A stretch of DNA of 42,467 nt from Alphaproteobacteria bacterium (GCA_019241645.1 JAFAWQ010000030.1:1-42467), one strand, 5' to 3'. Positions 24,075-32,941 are shown, counted from the stretch's first letter. Program-made: numbers and translations. Notes: generated from the letters alone by a model not told the origin.

Positions 24075-25718
24075 GTGTCCACTGCGTTGAGTGGACCCGC
24101 TTCTGCTCGCCGCAGATGGTCTTTTGCTTTCTGGCGCCGCGCTATCAGTTTGCCGCCGGCGCGGCGACATTCGGCGATTACCCGGCGAATCATCTTTTTC
24201 AACGCATTTGCGCTGGTGTTCCTTATCGGTGGGGTTCTCACGGTCGAATCACACCGGGTCGGACTTGTGGACGAACGGCTTGCCAGTATCGCCCAGCAGG
24301 CCCGGATCGTCGCCTCCGCGCTCGCCGAGTACACAGCCGACGAAGAGCGGCACGGCATCAATCTGGAGGAGGCCGAACCGCTGCTGCGGCAGTTGCTTTC
24401 GCCGACCCAACTGCGGGCCCGCCTCTACGGCATGGATGGCAAACTCCAGATCGATACGCGCTACCTGCTGGCGCGCAACGTCGTCGAAGTCGCCGAACTT
24501 CCCCCACTTGGCTTTTGGAGCCGCGCCAGACGGACCTGGCGCCGGATTTACGACGGCGTGATGGGTGTACGGCCCTTCACCAAGCTCCCGCCCTATTTCG
24601 AGGCAGGCGGGGATGGCCGCGTCTACAACGAGGTGCATGCGGCGCTGAACGGAGAAACCGCCACCGGTGAACGCGTCGACGAGCACAATCGCCTGGTGCT
24701 CTCGGTGGCCCTTCCGGTGCAGAGGTTCAAGGCCATTTACGGCGTGCTGATGGTCTCCACCGAAGGCGGCGATATCGATGCCATATTGCGCGCCGAGCGC
24801 GCCACCCTGATCGAGGTCTTCCTCGTTGCGCTGATGGTGATGCTGATTTCCTCGCTCTACCTCTCAGGCATGATCGCAGAGCCGGTTCGCAAATTGGCGG
24901 CGGCTGCCGATCGCATCCGGCGCGGCCGTATGGGACGCGAGACGATTGCGCCCATGCCGGAACGGGACGATGAAATAGGCGATCTGGCGGCCAGCCTCTC
25001 CGAGATGACAACTGCGCTCTACAGCCGCATCGATGCCATCGAGAGCTTCGCTGCCGATGTCGCGCATGAACTGAAGAATCCGTTGACCTCGCTGAAAAGC
25101 GCCGTGGAGATGCTGGGCCGTGCGAAAGACGAGGCGGGCCGCCAACGGATGATGCAGGTCATCCGAAACGATGTCCGCCGTATTGACCGGCTCATCACGG
25201 ATATTTCCGATGCCTCCCGGCTGGACGCCGAGCTCAGCCGGGAAACGGCCGAGCGTGTGGATGTGCGGCATTTGTTGACCACGATCCTCGACATCTATCG
25301 GATGCTGGAACTTCCCCGGGGCATTTCGCTCAACGTCAACCTGCCCGAGGATGCCGAGATGATTGTGATCGGACGGGACGAACGCCTGGGCCAGGTTATC
25401 CGCAATCTGATTGACAACGCCGTGTCGTTCAGCCCGGAAGAAGGCACCGTCGCGCTCAGCGCGCGCAAATTCGGAGACAAGATACGCATGAGTGTCGAAG
25501 ATGACGGCCCGGGCATTCCTCCGGATAATCTGGACATGATCTTCACACGTTTTTACACGGAACGGCCGACCGAGCACGGTTTCGGAAAAAACTCGGGCCT
25601 TGGGCTTTCCATCGCGCGTCAGATTGTCCACGGAATGGGCGGGAAGATCTGGGCCGAGAATCGTGATGGCGGTGGCGCCAGATTCGTGGTGGAGCTGCCA
25701 GTTGCATCGGTGCGCTGA
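24075..25718 (+). CDS. chvG: ChvG-type sensor histidine kinase
   Basis: 547 residues from a GTG directly after the chvI stop. The basic N-terminus, membrane segment at about 39-57 (FFNAFALVFLIGGVL), long periplasmic domain to about residue 245, second membrane segment with MVMLISSLYLSGMI, HAMP (EPVRKLAAAADRIRRG) and kinase core give the classical layout. The H-box is DVAHELKNPLTSL with H331; the N-box NLIDNAVSF, G1 DDGPGIPPDN and G2 GLGLSIARQIV follow. ChvG signals envelope or acid stress to ChvI; in many alphaproteobacteria it is held in check by the periplasmic protein ExoR, which was not found here. The hprK gene begins 7 bases after its stop. Confidence 0.95.
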   Translation: MSTALSGPASARRRWSFAFWRRAISLPPARRHSAITRRIIFFNAFALVFLIGGVLTVESHRVGLVDERLASIAQQARIVASALAEYTADEERHGINLEEAEPLLRQLLSPTQLRARLYGMDGKLQIDTRYLLARNVVEVAELPPLGFWSRARRTWRRIYDGVMGVRPFTKLPPYFEAGGDGRVYNEVHAALNGETATGERVDEHNRLVLSVALPVQRFKAIYGVLMVSTEGGDIDAILRAERATLIEVFLVALMVMLISSLYLSGMIAEPVRKLAAAADRIRRGRMGRETIAPMPERDDEIGDLAASLSEMTTALYSRIDAIESFAADVAHELKNPLTSLKSAVEMLGRAKDEAGRQRMMQVIRNDVRRIDRLITDISDASRLDAELSRETAERVDVRHLLTTILDIYRMLELPRGISLNVNLPEDAEMIVIGRDERLGQVIRNLIDNAVSFSPEEGTVALSARKFGDKIRMSVEDDGPGIPPDNLDMIFTRFYTERPTEHGFGKNSGLGLSIARQIVHGMGGKIWAENRDGGGARFVVELPVASVR

Positions 25719-25725
25719 CAAAAGC

Positions 25726-26247
25726 GTGAACATTCATGCCACCTGCGTGAAGTTGGGGAACGCGGGTGCGTGGCTGAATGCTTCGCCCGACGCCGGCGTG
25801 CTGCTTCTTGGCCCCAGCGGCGTCGGCAAGTCCGATCTTGCGGTTCGCCTAATTGGGGATGGCGCATTGCTCGTTTCAGATGACCGGACAGAACTGTTCG
25901 TGAAGGACGGCGCGTTGATGGCGCAGGCTCCGCCGGTTCTTCGGGGATTGCTTGAGATTCGCGGTGTCGGAATCATCGAGCTGCCTTGTGCGGAGCCCTC
26001 GAACGTGACGATTGCCGTTATGCTTGCGCAGGCTGCCAAGCCCGACCGATTGCCCGAGATCGAGCGCTTCCAGCCGCCCGCGGGACTGGAGGTTTCTGCA
26101 GAGAAATGGCCGCCCCTGCTCCATCTTGATCCCCGGGAGGCATCTGCTGCGGCAAAGATCGCGGCGACGGTTGCAGGATTTGAACACGGCCTATTCCTCG
26201 AATCCTGCCGGCCTCGACAGGCTTCCATGTCGGGTCCGGATCGGTAA
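25726..26247 (+). CDS. hprK: Short alphaproteobacterial HPr kinase HprK
   Basis: 173 residues from GTG 25726 (VNIHATCVKLG), seven bases after chvG. It contains only the catalytic domain: Walker A GPSGVGKS at about 29-36, LLVSDDRTEL, LRGLLEIRGVGII (HPrK signature) and a divergent C-terminus. Loss of the N-terminal domain is normal in alphaproteobacteria. HprK phosphorylates the serine of HPr, regulating the phosphotransferase branch instead of sugar uptake. The weak ribosome-binding site and closeness to chvG suggest translation coupled to the kinase gene. Confidence 0.9.
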   Translation: MNIHATCVKLGNAGAWLNASPDAGVLLLGPSGVGKSDLAVRLIGDGALLVSDDRTELFVKDGALMAQAPPVLRGLLEIRGVGIIELPCAEPSNVTIAVMLAQAAKPDRLPEIERFQPPAGLEVSAEKWPPLLHLDPREASAAAKIAATVAGFEHGLFLESCRPRQASMSGPDR

Positions 26248-26272
26248 GGTTCGCCACTCTCCAGGTAGCAAA

Positions 26273-26680
26273 ATGATCGGCATCGTTCTCGTCACCCACG
26301 GCCGGCTCGCGCAGGAATTCATCGCCGCGATGGAGCATATGATCGGCCCGCAGCAACAACTGCGGGCGGTCTGCATTGGACCGGAAGACGACGTCGAGCG
26401 CCGTCAGCGTGAGATTGCCGCGGCGGCAAAGTCCGTCGACAGCGGAAGCGGCACCGTCCTGGTGACCGATATGTATGGTGGCACGCCGTGCAATCTTGCG
26501 CTTACGCTTCTGCAGCGGGGAAAGATCGAGGTCCTCGCCGGAGCGAGCCTTCCGAGCCTCATCAAGCTGGTGGATGTCCGCGGCAGGCTGCCACTGGAGG
26601 AGGCTGTGCGCGAATCCATCGAAGCCGGGCGCAAATATATGCGATCCGGCTCCGCCGACCTTTCCGGGGCCCACCCGTGA
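26273..26680 (+). CDS. PTS EIIA component, mannose-family (regulatory)
   Basis: 135 residues from ATG 26273, with AGG about 9 bases upstream. The fold signature of EIIA-Man is clear: IGIVLVTHGRLAQEF with the phospho-acceptor H9, then TVLVTDMYGGTPCNLAL and VLAGASLPSLIKL. There are no EIIB/C/D permease genes, so it is probably a regulatory acceptor for phosphate from HPr, as known for the chvG-hprK-manX-ptsH clusters of alphaproteobacteria. Its stop overlaps the ptsH start (GTGA). Confidence 0.93.
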   Translation: MIGIVLVTHGRLAQEFIAAMEHMIGPQQQLRAVCIGPEDDVERRQREIAAAAKSVDSGSGTVLVTDMYGGTPCNLALTLLQRGKIEVLAGASLPSLIKLVDVRGRLPLEEAVRESIEAGRKYMRSGSADLSGAHP

Positions 26681-26952
26681 GCAACCAGCTCACGGCACAT
26701 GTTTTGATCGTCAACAAGCTCGGACTGCATGCCCGGGCTGCCGCCAAACTGGTGGAGGCCGCCGCCCGCTTTCAATCCACCATCCACATAACGAAAGACG
26801 GTGAATGCGTCGATGCACGCTCGATTCTCGGTCTTATGATGCTGAACGCGCGGGTCGGCAGTCACATCGAGGTGACGGTCGAAGGACCGGATGCGCGCGA
26901 AGCACTGGCGGCCGTGCTGGCCCTTATCGAAGCGAAATTCGGCGAAGACTAG
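26677..26952 (+). CDS. ptsH: Phosphocarrier protein HPr
   Basis: 91 residues from a GTG that overlaps the EIIA stop by four bases. The active-site histidine lies in NKLGLHARAAAKLV (H18), and the HprK-target serine is S49 in DARSILGLMML. Both sites are intact, so HPr can pass phosphate to EIIA and also be switched off by HprK. No enzyme I gene is in the window; it must be elsewhere. Confidence 0.95.
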   Translation: MSNQLTAHVLIVNKLGLHARAAAKLVEAAARFQSTIHITKDGECVDARSILGLMMLNARVGSHIEVTVEGPDAREALAAVLALIEAKFGED

Positions 26953-27007
26953 GCGTTGCTTCCGGCGGAGAAGAAAGCAACTCTCATCGCCTCACGGGGA
27001 TTGATCC

Positions 27008-28432
27008 ATGGAACGCAAACTGCCGCTTTGGGGTGCCGCCGCAATCGTGGCTTTTGTGCTGCTGCTGGCCTGGGCAATCATACCGGCACTGCATCCCATG
27101 CCAAAGGATGAGGCTGTCGCCGATCAATTCCCCAATGATCAATTTCCCTCGACCTACAAGCCGCTTCCCTCCAGACCGGTGGTCATTCGTGGCGCGACAA
27201 TTCTGACGGGCACCGACAAGGAACTCGCCAAGGCTTCCATTCTGCTACAGGACGGCAAGATCGCGGCGATCGGTGCGAAGGTTCCCGAACCACCGGGAAC
27301 CGTTGTCATCAACGGCAGGGGCAAGTTCGTCACTCCTGGCATTATCGACATCCATTCGCATCTGGGCGTCTATCCCTCGCCGTCCAACGAAGCGACGCAG
27401 GACGGCAACGAGGCTGTCCGTCCCGTGACGGCAGAAGTGCGCAGCGAGAATTCGGTCTGGCCGCAGGATCCTGGTTTCACGCGTGCGCTGGCAGGCGGCG
27501 TGACGGCTATGCAGATCCTTCCAGGGTCAGCCAATCTGATCGGCGGCCGATCCGTGGTGCTGAAGAACGTACCCTCGCGCACGACCCAGGGAATGAAATT
27601 CCCCGATGCGCCGTACGATCTGAAGATGGCGTGCGGTGAAAATCCGAAGCGCGTCTATGGCGAGAAAGGCGGACCGCAAACCCAAATGGGCGATGTCGCT
27701 GGTTACCGCGCCGCCTTCGAAAAGGCTCTCGAATATCGCGACAAGTGGCGCAGGTACTGGAAGTCTAAATCCGGAGACAAACCGGACCGTGACATCGGCC
27801 TCGAGACCCTGGCGCTGGTGCTCGACAAGAAAATCCCGGTCCAGATGCACTGCTATCGCGCCGACCAGATGGCCACGATGATCGACGTGGCGAAGGAATT
27901 CGGTTTCCGCATTGCCGCGTTCCACCATGCCGTCGAAGCCTACAAGGTCGCCGATCTTCTGAGACGCAACGGCGTTTGCGGCGTGATGTGGGCGGATTGG
28001 TGGGGCTTCAAGATGGAAGCCTATGACGGAATTCCGGAAAACATCGCCATGGTGGATCATGCCGGGGCCTGCGCCATGATTCACTCGGACGATCCTATCG
28101 GCATTCAGCGCCTGAATCAGGAGGTCGCCAAGGCGATGGCGGCGGGGCGGCGCATGGGTTATCGCATCACGCGCGCGCATGCCGTGGCCTGGATGACCCG
28201 CAATCCGGCCTATGCACTGGGCATTCTGAAGCAGACGGGGACCTTGGAAAAAGGAAAAATGGCGGACGTCGTGATGTGGGATACCGATCCGCTGTCGGTC
28301 TACGCGCATGCTGAAAAGGTCTTCATCGATGGCGCGCTGATTTATGACCGGGACAATTCTCGCCTCAGCCCGCGAACGGATTTTGAAGCCGGTCAAGAAG
28401 GCAATGGCGGCTCGGGAGGCGCGGGACAATGA
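27008..28432 (+). CDS. Membrane-anchored or exported amidohydrolase (intact metal site)
   Basis: 474 residues from ATG 27008, with GGGGA upstream. A hydrophobic segment at 8-26 is a signal anchor or signal peptide. The TIM-barrel amidohydrolase motifs are complete: GKFVTPGIIDIHSHLG (H116, H118), PVQMHCYRADQM, RIAAFHHAVEAYK and CAMIHSDDP with the terminal aspartate. The C-terminus has the usual YALGILKQTGTLEKGKMADVV composite domain. Relatives include imidazolonepropionase-like and prolidase-like enzymes, so a cyclic amide or peptide substrate in the periplasm is plausible but not identified. The next gene, a paralogue without metal ligands, overlaps its stop (ATGA). Confidence 0.88.
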   Translation: MERKLPLWGAAAIVAFVLLLAWAIIPALHPMPKDEAVADQFPNDQFPSTYKPLPSRPVVIRGATILTGTDKELAKASILLQDGKIAAIGAKVPEPPGTVVINGRGKFVTPGIIDIHSHLGVYPSPSNEATQDGNEAVRPVTAEVRSENSVWPQDPGFTRALAGGVTAMQILPGSANLIGGRSVVLKNVPSRTTQGMKFPDAPYDLKMACGENPKRVYGEKGGPQTQMGDVAGYRAAFEKALEYRDKWRRYWKSKSGDKPDRDIGLETLALVLDKKIPVQMHCYRADQMATMIDVAKEFGFRIAAFHHAVEAYKVADLLRRNGVCGVMWADWWGFKMEAYDGIPENIAMVDHAGACAMIHSDDPIGIQRLNQEVAKAMAAGRRMGYRITRAHAVAWMTRNPAYALGILKQTGTLEKGKMADVVMWDTDPLSVYAHAEKVFIDGALIYDRDNSRLSPRTDFEAGQEGNGGSGGAGQ

Positions 28433-29805
28433 GAGTCATGCTGGCGGCATGTTCTGCGCTAATAGGCTTCGCGACTCTGGCAGCGGCACAGCCGTCCGGA
28501 GCGCCCCGATCCTTGCAGACCCCACCGCGGCCCGCGGCCGTACCGAAGCCGGTCGCCGTCGGGGCGTTGCCTGCGGGATCTGCAGCGACACTGATCCAGC
28601 ACGGCCACCTCCACACGGTCGGTGGGCTCGGCACACTGAACGACGGCGACGTTCTGATCGAAGGATCACGGATTACCCAGGTGGGGGCCCATCTCACGGC
28701 ACCCGACGGCGCCAAAACCATCAATGCGGAGGGACGCCCTGTAACCCCCGGCCTCATGTCATCGTGGACGCAGCTTGGCATCGACGAAGTCGATTTGGTC
28801 GCCGAGACCAATGACACGACACCGAACCAAGCTATCGACAGTGCTGCCTTCGATATCGCCGACGCAATTAATCCGGATTCTGTCGCCATTCCGGTGGCGC
28901 GAATTGCGGGCGTAACCCGTTCGCTGACAGCGCCGCCCGCCTGCAGCGAAGTCTTCTGCGGAACCGGCGCTGTCATTCATCTCGGAAACGGTCCTGACTT
29001 GCTGATCAAGCGTCAGGCCGGCGTGGTGGTCGATCTGGAACCGGCAGGGGGAGCCAAGCAGTCTAAATCGCGGCCGGACATCTGGGCCAAGTTCAGGGAA
29101 ACCCTACAGGACGCGCGGGAATATTGGAGCCAGCGGGAAGGCTACCACCGGCCGGGCGGCGCGCGCGATCAGCGCAGCACGCGAATCGATCTCGATGCGC
29201 TCGGTCCTGTCATCCGGGGAGAGGAACCGCTGATCGTGCGCGCGGAACGCGCCTCGACCATACGGCAGATTGTGCAATTCGCTGGAGCAAATCGGCTCAA
29301 GCTTATCCTTGTCGGTGGAGGCGAAGCGTGGCGCGTGGCGCGGGACCTCGCGCAAGCGCAAGTACCGGTCGTGATCGATCCCAACCTGAATCTGCCGTCC
29401 AGCTTTTCCGATCTCGGCGCCACGCTTCAGAACGCTGCCCGTCTCGATGCAGCCGGAGTCACGGTGGTGCTTCAGCCCCGAAGCAACAATCCAGCACACG
29501 ATGCGGGCACCATTGCCCAGATGGCGGGCAATGCCGTGGCGAATGGCATGCGGTGGGACCACGCTCTTGCGGCGATTACCCGCAACGCCGCGCAAGCCTG
29601 GGGCATTGCGGACACCTACGGAACATTGGAGCCCGGCAAGGACGCAGACGTGGTGATCTGGAATGGCGATCCGCTGAATGTGACGAGCGCGCCAACTGCC
29701 GTTTTCGTTCGCGGCGAGCGCATGCCGCTGGTTTCCCGGCAGACGAAGCTGCGGGAACGGTATCGCGATTTGAAGCGGAAGACACCACCCTTCGGATATC
29801 GATGA
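28429..29805 (+). CDS. Amidohydrolase-like pseudoenzyme lacking all metal ligands
   Basis: 458 residues, overlapping the previous gene by ATGA. A signal peptide covers about residues 1-20 (MRVMLAACSALIGF, then ATLAAAQ). The fold is that of its neighbour: VLIEGSRITQVG, RPVTPGLMSSWTQLG, then the C-terminal AWGIADTYGTLEPGKDADVVIWNGDPL. But the HxH is replaced by WTQ (W113, Q115), the two later histidines become R and G (LIVRAERAS, LVGGGEAW), and the final aspartate position reads VVLQPRSNN. The protein is therefore unlikely to be a metal hydrolase. Co-translation with an intact paralogue suggests it is a structural or regulatory partner, an inference. Confidence 0.85.
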   Translation: MRVMLAACSALIGFATLAAAQPSGAPRSLQTPPRPAAVPKPVAVGALPAGSAATLIQHGHLHTVGGLGTLNDGDVLIEGSRITQVGAHLTAPDGAKTINAEGRPVTPGLMSSWTQLGIDEVDLVAETNDTTPNQAIDSAAFDIADAINPDSVAIPVARIAGVTRSLTAPPACSEVFCGTGAVIHLGNGPDLLIKRQAGVVVDLEPAGGAKQSKSRPDIWAKFRETLQDAREYWSQREGYHRPGGARDQRSTRIDLDALGPVIRGEEPLIVRAERASTIRQIVQFAGANRLKLILVGGGEAWRVARDLAQAQVPVVIDPNLNLPSSFSDLGATLQNAARLDAAGVTVVLQPRSNNPAHDAGTIAQMAGNAVANGMRWDHALAAITRNAAQAWGIADTYGTLEPGKDADVVIWNGDPLNVTSAPTAVFVRGERMPLVSRQTKLRERYRDLKRKTPPFGYR

Positions 29806-30734
29806 GCTTCCGGCTTCGTAGACATCTGCACACCGCGCGGGCTTGCGTGCTAACCCTGTGCGCGGCCACCCTCGTGGCGGCGGGCGCAGCTGTGGCAGAG
29901 GCACCGGAAGTCACCACATCGCTGCGCGCCAATCCGGCATTGTGGACGGTGCATGGGTCCAAAGGCACGGTCTACCTTTTGGGCTCCATTCACGTCCTGC
30001 CACCGGAAACCCAGTGGCGCACCCCCAAGGTCGATGCGGCGTTGAACGCTGCCGACGTTTTCGTTTTCGAAATCCCGATGGATGAGCTTCAGAAGACGAA
30101 GATACGGGAGTTCATCAAAGCGAACGGGATGCTTCCGCCGGGTGTTTCGCTGTCGACACTGCTGACCGACGAAGTCCGCAAGGATTATGCCGCAGCACTG
30201 AAGCTGACGCATATCTCGCCGGATCTCCTCAGCCCAATGAGACCGTGGCTCGCCTTGCTGATGCTCGAATCGGGCATCGCCACCCAGCAGCATCTGTCGG
30301 CCGAGAATGGGCTTGACCGTCAGGTGTATGCGTTTGCCCGTGACAGGCCGCGCGTACGTTTTCGCGCCCTGGAAACACCGGAACAGCAGTTGCGGCTCCT
30401 CATGCCCGAAGACCGCTCGCTGGAAATCCAGCAGTTCGACGCCGGTCTCAAGGAAATTTTGAACGAAACGCTCTCGGTGAACGATCTCGTGAATGCCTGG
30501 GCGCGGGGCGATGTGAACAAGATCAACGATTTGATGAACAGCGGCTTCAAGGACAATCCGCGCGCCGAAAAAACACTGTTCGATGATCGCAACCGGGCCT
30601 GGACCGTGGCTCTGGAGAACATGCTGAAGGAACGGCACACGTACTTCGTCACGGTCGGCGCAGGCCATCTTGCCGGCCCTCGTGGCGTGCCCAATCTTCT
30701 GCGCCGGGACGGCTATCGCGTGGACGGCCCCTGA
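29802..30734 (+). CDS. TraB/GumN-family exported protein
   Basis: 310 residues from ATG 29802, overlapping the stop of the preceding gene (ATGA). The signal peptide runs to about residue 33. Family motifs are ALWTVHGSKGTVYLLGSIHVLPPE at the N-terminus, a conserved E in FVFEIPMDEL, GLDRQVYAFA in the middle, and VTVGAGHLAGPRGVPNLLRRDGYRV at the C-terminus. These match the TraB/PrgY/GumN domain, related to the Tiki metalloproteases, with the GxIH and GAGH motifs as likely metal sites. Function in bacteria is mostly unknown. Position behind the amidohydrolase pair suggests a common periplasmic role. Confidence 0.88.
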   Translation: MSFRLRRHLHTARACVLTLCAATLVAAGAAVAEAPEVTTSLRANPALWTVHGSKGTVYLLGSIHVLPPETQWRTPKVDAALNAADVFVFEIPMDELQKTKIREFIKANGMLPPGVSLSTLLTDEVRKDYAAALKLTHISPDLLSPMRPWLALLMLESGIATQQHLSAENGLDRQVYAFARDRPRVRFRALETPEQQLRLLMPEDRSLEIQQFDAGLKEILNETLSVNDLVNAWARGDVNKINDLMNSGFKDNPRAEKTLFDDRNRAWTVALENMLKERHTYFVTVGAGHLAGPRGVPNLLRRDGYRVDGP

Positions 30735-30778
30735 CCTTCGCCCATTGGACAACGACGTGACGGAACTATACCAGACGA

Positions 30779-31477
30779 ATGCTCCAGATTTTCAAGAACG
30801 CGTGGGACTATTTCCGTCGCCATGGCTGGGCGACAGCGCTAGAGATCGCGGTCAACTTCGTCCTGCCTTACACCATCTACTCCCTGAGCCAGACACAGCT
30901 GGGCGATGTTAAGGCCCTGGCGGCCTCGACGGCGCCGCCGATCGTCTGGAGCATCGTAGAGTTCCTTCGCCATCGGCGTGTGGACGCGCTTTCTATCCTC
31001 GTGCTGCTCGGCATCGCGCTTTCGTTGCTTGCGTTGATTGGGGGTGGCTCCGTTCGAATCCTGCAACTGCGGGAAAAGCTCGTGACGGTTATCATAGGGG
31101 CCGTGTTTCTGGGATCGGCTGCAATAGGAAAGCCCCTTGTCTACGGGCTGGCGCGGGCGAGCATGATCCGCAAGAAATCGAGTGAGCTTAAGGCCTTCGA
31201 AGCACGGCGTTCCAGCGAGCGATTTCGCCGGGTCATGACACTGATTACTCTGGTGTGGGGATTCGGTTTGTTAGCCGACGCCGCGGTGTCTGTTGCCCTG
31301 ATCTACAACCTTTCCATTCGCAATTATTTGATCGCAGGACCGGTGATCGGCTACGGCACGCTGGGTGCGCTTGGGCTATGGACAGCCTGGTATGCCAGGC
31401 TTCAAAAGCGAAAAGGCGAAGCCCGGCGTGCTGAAGTCAGCACCCAGGCTGAAGAATTGGAATTGAGGAACAACTGA
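30779..31477 (+). CDS. VC0807-like multi-spanning membrane protein
   Basis: 232 residues from ATG 30779. At least five hydrophobic segments; the motifs VNFVLPYTIYSLSQ, PPIVWSIVEFLRHRRVDALSI and QLREKLVTVIIGAVFLGSAAIGKPL are ones I recognise from the VC0807-type membrane family. The C-terminus is basic and then acidic. No function is established. Its stop overlaps the start of the next gene by one base (TGATG), so the two are co-translated. Confidence 0.75.
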   Translation: MLQIFKNAWDYFRRHGWATALEIAVNFVLPYTIYSLSQTQLGDVKALAASTAPPIVWSIVEFLRHRRVDALSILVLLGIALSLLALIGGGSVRILQLREKLVTVIIGAVFLGSAAIGKPLVYGLARASMIRKKSSELKAFEARRSSERFRRVMTLITLVWGFGLLADAAVSVALIYNLSIRNYLIAGPVIGYGTLGALGLWTAWYARLQKRKGEARRAEVSTQAEELELRNN

Positions 31478-31899
31478 TGCGCGGAGTTTGGAAAGTGCTT
31501 GCCCTGATCGTTTCGGTCGCTCCCGCAGCGGCAGCCGTGGAAAAACCGGATTCGGCGGTGCCGGCACCGGCTTCGGGCGCATCGGCTTCCTCGCCGGCCG
31601 CCGCCACTGGCGGACCGTATGGCCAACCCAGTCTGAACAGGTGCGCGGCCGCCATGGAGGGCATCGCCTGGAACAATTGCGACAGCGATGCGGACGCCTA
31701 TGTGTACGAAGAGGGAGGGAACGCAAAGCCACGTGTTTATTCGATGGCACGCGGTAAGCAGCGGCACGATATCCCTGCCGGCATGCACCGTATCGTGATC
31801 TTCTGCCCGGCAGGCTGGCATCCGGTCGATCCCAAGACTGGCGCCGTATTGGAGAAGCCGGGCCTGCGCTTTCGTTGCGCCGGCAGTCCAAAACCTTGA
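31477..31899 (+). CDS. Small exported cysteine-containing protein
   Basis: 140 residues, start overlapping the previous stop. A signal peptide (MRGVWKVLALIVSVAPAAAA) is followed by a low-complexity A/S/P stretch (residues 25-45), then about 90 folded residues with four cysteines (NRCAAAMEG, NNCDSD, FCPAGWHP, FRCAGS) that could form two disulfides in the periplasm. No family recognised. The gene ends the amidohydrolase-to-membrane-protein series on the plus strand and converges on the DUF4337 gene with a 7-bp gap. Confidence 0.65.
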   Translation: MRGVWKVLALIVSVAPAAAAVEKPDSAVPAPASGASASSPAAATGGPYGQPSLNRCAAAMEGIAWNNCDSDADAYVYEEGGNAKPRVYSMARGKQRHDIPAGMHRIVIFCPAGWHPVDPKTGAVLEKPGLRFRCAGSPKP

Positions 31900-31906
31900 C
31901 TGGCCG

Positions 31907-32455
31907 CTAACTCAGCCACCGCATCAACAGATCCGGATGGAACGTTGAGCCGGAAAAGGCCACCGTAGCCATAGTCAAACCAAACGCGCCGAAACCCCAC
32001 GCGACGCACAGCAGCCAGAAGAAATCGGTGAGTGCGGCCACTGCCGCTAGCGAAATACCGATCGAATTCAACGCTTCCGCGATGTCTAGTTGCTCATGAT
32101 GCAGATCGAGCGCCTCATAGTGCGCGTCCTCTGCCTTGGCTTTCGCCATCAGGTCTTTCGACCCGGCCTCATATTTCGCAATCTTGGCTTTCAGGCGGGC
32201 GGTTTCGGCGCGTGCGGCTTCGCTCGGCGCGGAGAAGGTGATCGTGCCGAGCGCATCCTCATCGGTATGCAGTTTGATGCGGGCGGCCTGATACTCGTTC
32301 CAGATGTCGACCGAGTTGCCTTTCGTGAAAGCCATCTGCTGGGCGATATTGCTGTTCTTGATATTGCCGATGGCGGTAATCACGGAAAGCATGGCCACCG
32401 TGACCGCCACGTAGGCGTTGAGACGTGCGTTTTCAGCCTTGAGTTCGAGTTCCAT
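31907..32455 (-). CDS. DUF4337-type membrane protein
   Basis: 182 residues from ATG 32455. A hydrophobic segment (residues 14-30), a WNEYQAARIKLH motif followed by a charged coiled-coil region (ARAETARLKAKIAKYEAGSKDL), then two further hydrophobic segments near the C-terminus. This arrangement is that of DUF4337 proteins, whose function is unknown. It lies 24 bp downstream of another small membrane protein gene on the same strand. Confidence 0.75.
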   Translation of the reverse strand: MELELKAENARLNAYVAVTVAMLSVITAIGNIKNSNIAQQMAFTKGNSVDIWNEYQAARIKLHTDEDALGTITFSAPSEAARAETARLKAKIAKYEAGSKDLMAKAKAEDAHYEALDLHHEQLDIAEALNSIGISLAAVAALTDFFWLLCVAWGFGAFGLTMATVAFSGSTFHPDLLMRWLS

Positions 32456-32479
32456 GGCATTTGTCCAGCGAGCTTGTGG

Positions 32480-32899
32480 TCAGTCTGTTCCAGCGCGTCC
32501 GATACCCAGATCGTGCTCAGCAGCAATGATGGAAATCGTATAGCCGCCGACCACATCGATCATGCACATCGCCAGGATGAGGAAAAATGTGCTGGTCGCA
32601 AATCCGCGCAATGTGATGAATTCGATCAGCGCCACGACAAAAGTCAACATTGAGAGGCCGTGATTGAGGATTTGCCGGGAGCTCGTGCGGGTTGCCTTCA
32701 CGATTTCGATGAAGAGCAGCACCAAGCCTATCGTTACCAGGAAGTCACCGATGCTGTAGTGCCACTCGTCGCCCGAAAACATGTGAATGGTGGCGGCTGA
32801 GTTGAGCGTGCCGTAAACATCGTTGTGAGTCGCGCCGGTCCCGAAGGCAACGATGTTGTAAAGGATCACGGCAATCAGCAGCAGCGGAAAGGAGCGCAT
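32480..32899 (-). CDS. Unknown four-helix membrane protein
   Basis: 139 residues from ATG 32899 with GGAGA upstream. Four hydrophobic segments (about 5-22, 49-67, 82-100, 101-125) separated by short polar loops, including GDEWHYSIGDF and KATRTSSRQILNHG. I do not recognise a named family beyond a conserved small membrane protein. It precedes the DUF4337 gene and probably shares its transcript. Confidence 0.7.
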   Translation of the reverse strand: MRSFPLLLIAVILYNIVAFGTGATHNDVYGTLNSAATIHMFSGDEWHYSIGDFLVTIGLVLLFIEIVKATRTSSRQILNHGLSMLTFVVALIEFITLRGFATSTFFLILAMCMIDVVGGYTISIIAAEHDLGIGRAGTD

Positions 32900-32941
32900 G
32901 GTTTCTCCACCGGTTGGAATCTCCGAGCGTATTTAGCACAT

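Noticed and set aside
29850..30752. 300-codon minus-strand open frame opposite the TraB/GumN gene
   Set aside because: Antisense to a gene with signal peptide and family motifs; no motif of its own.
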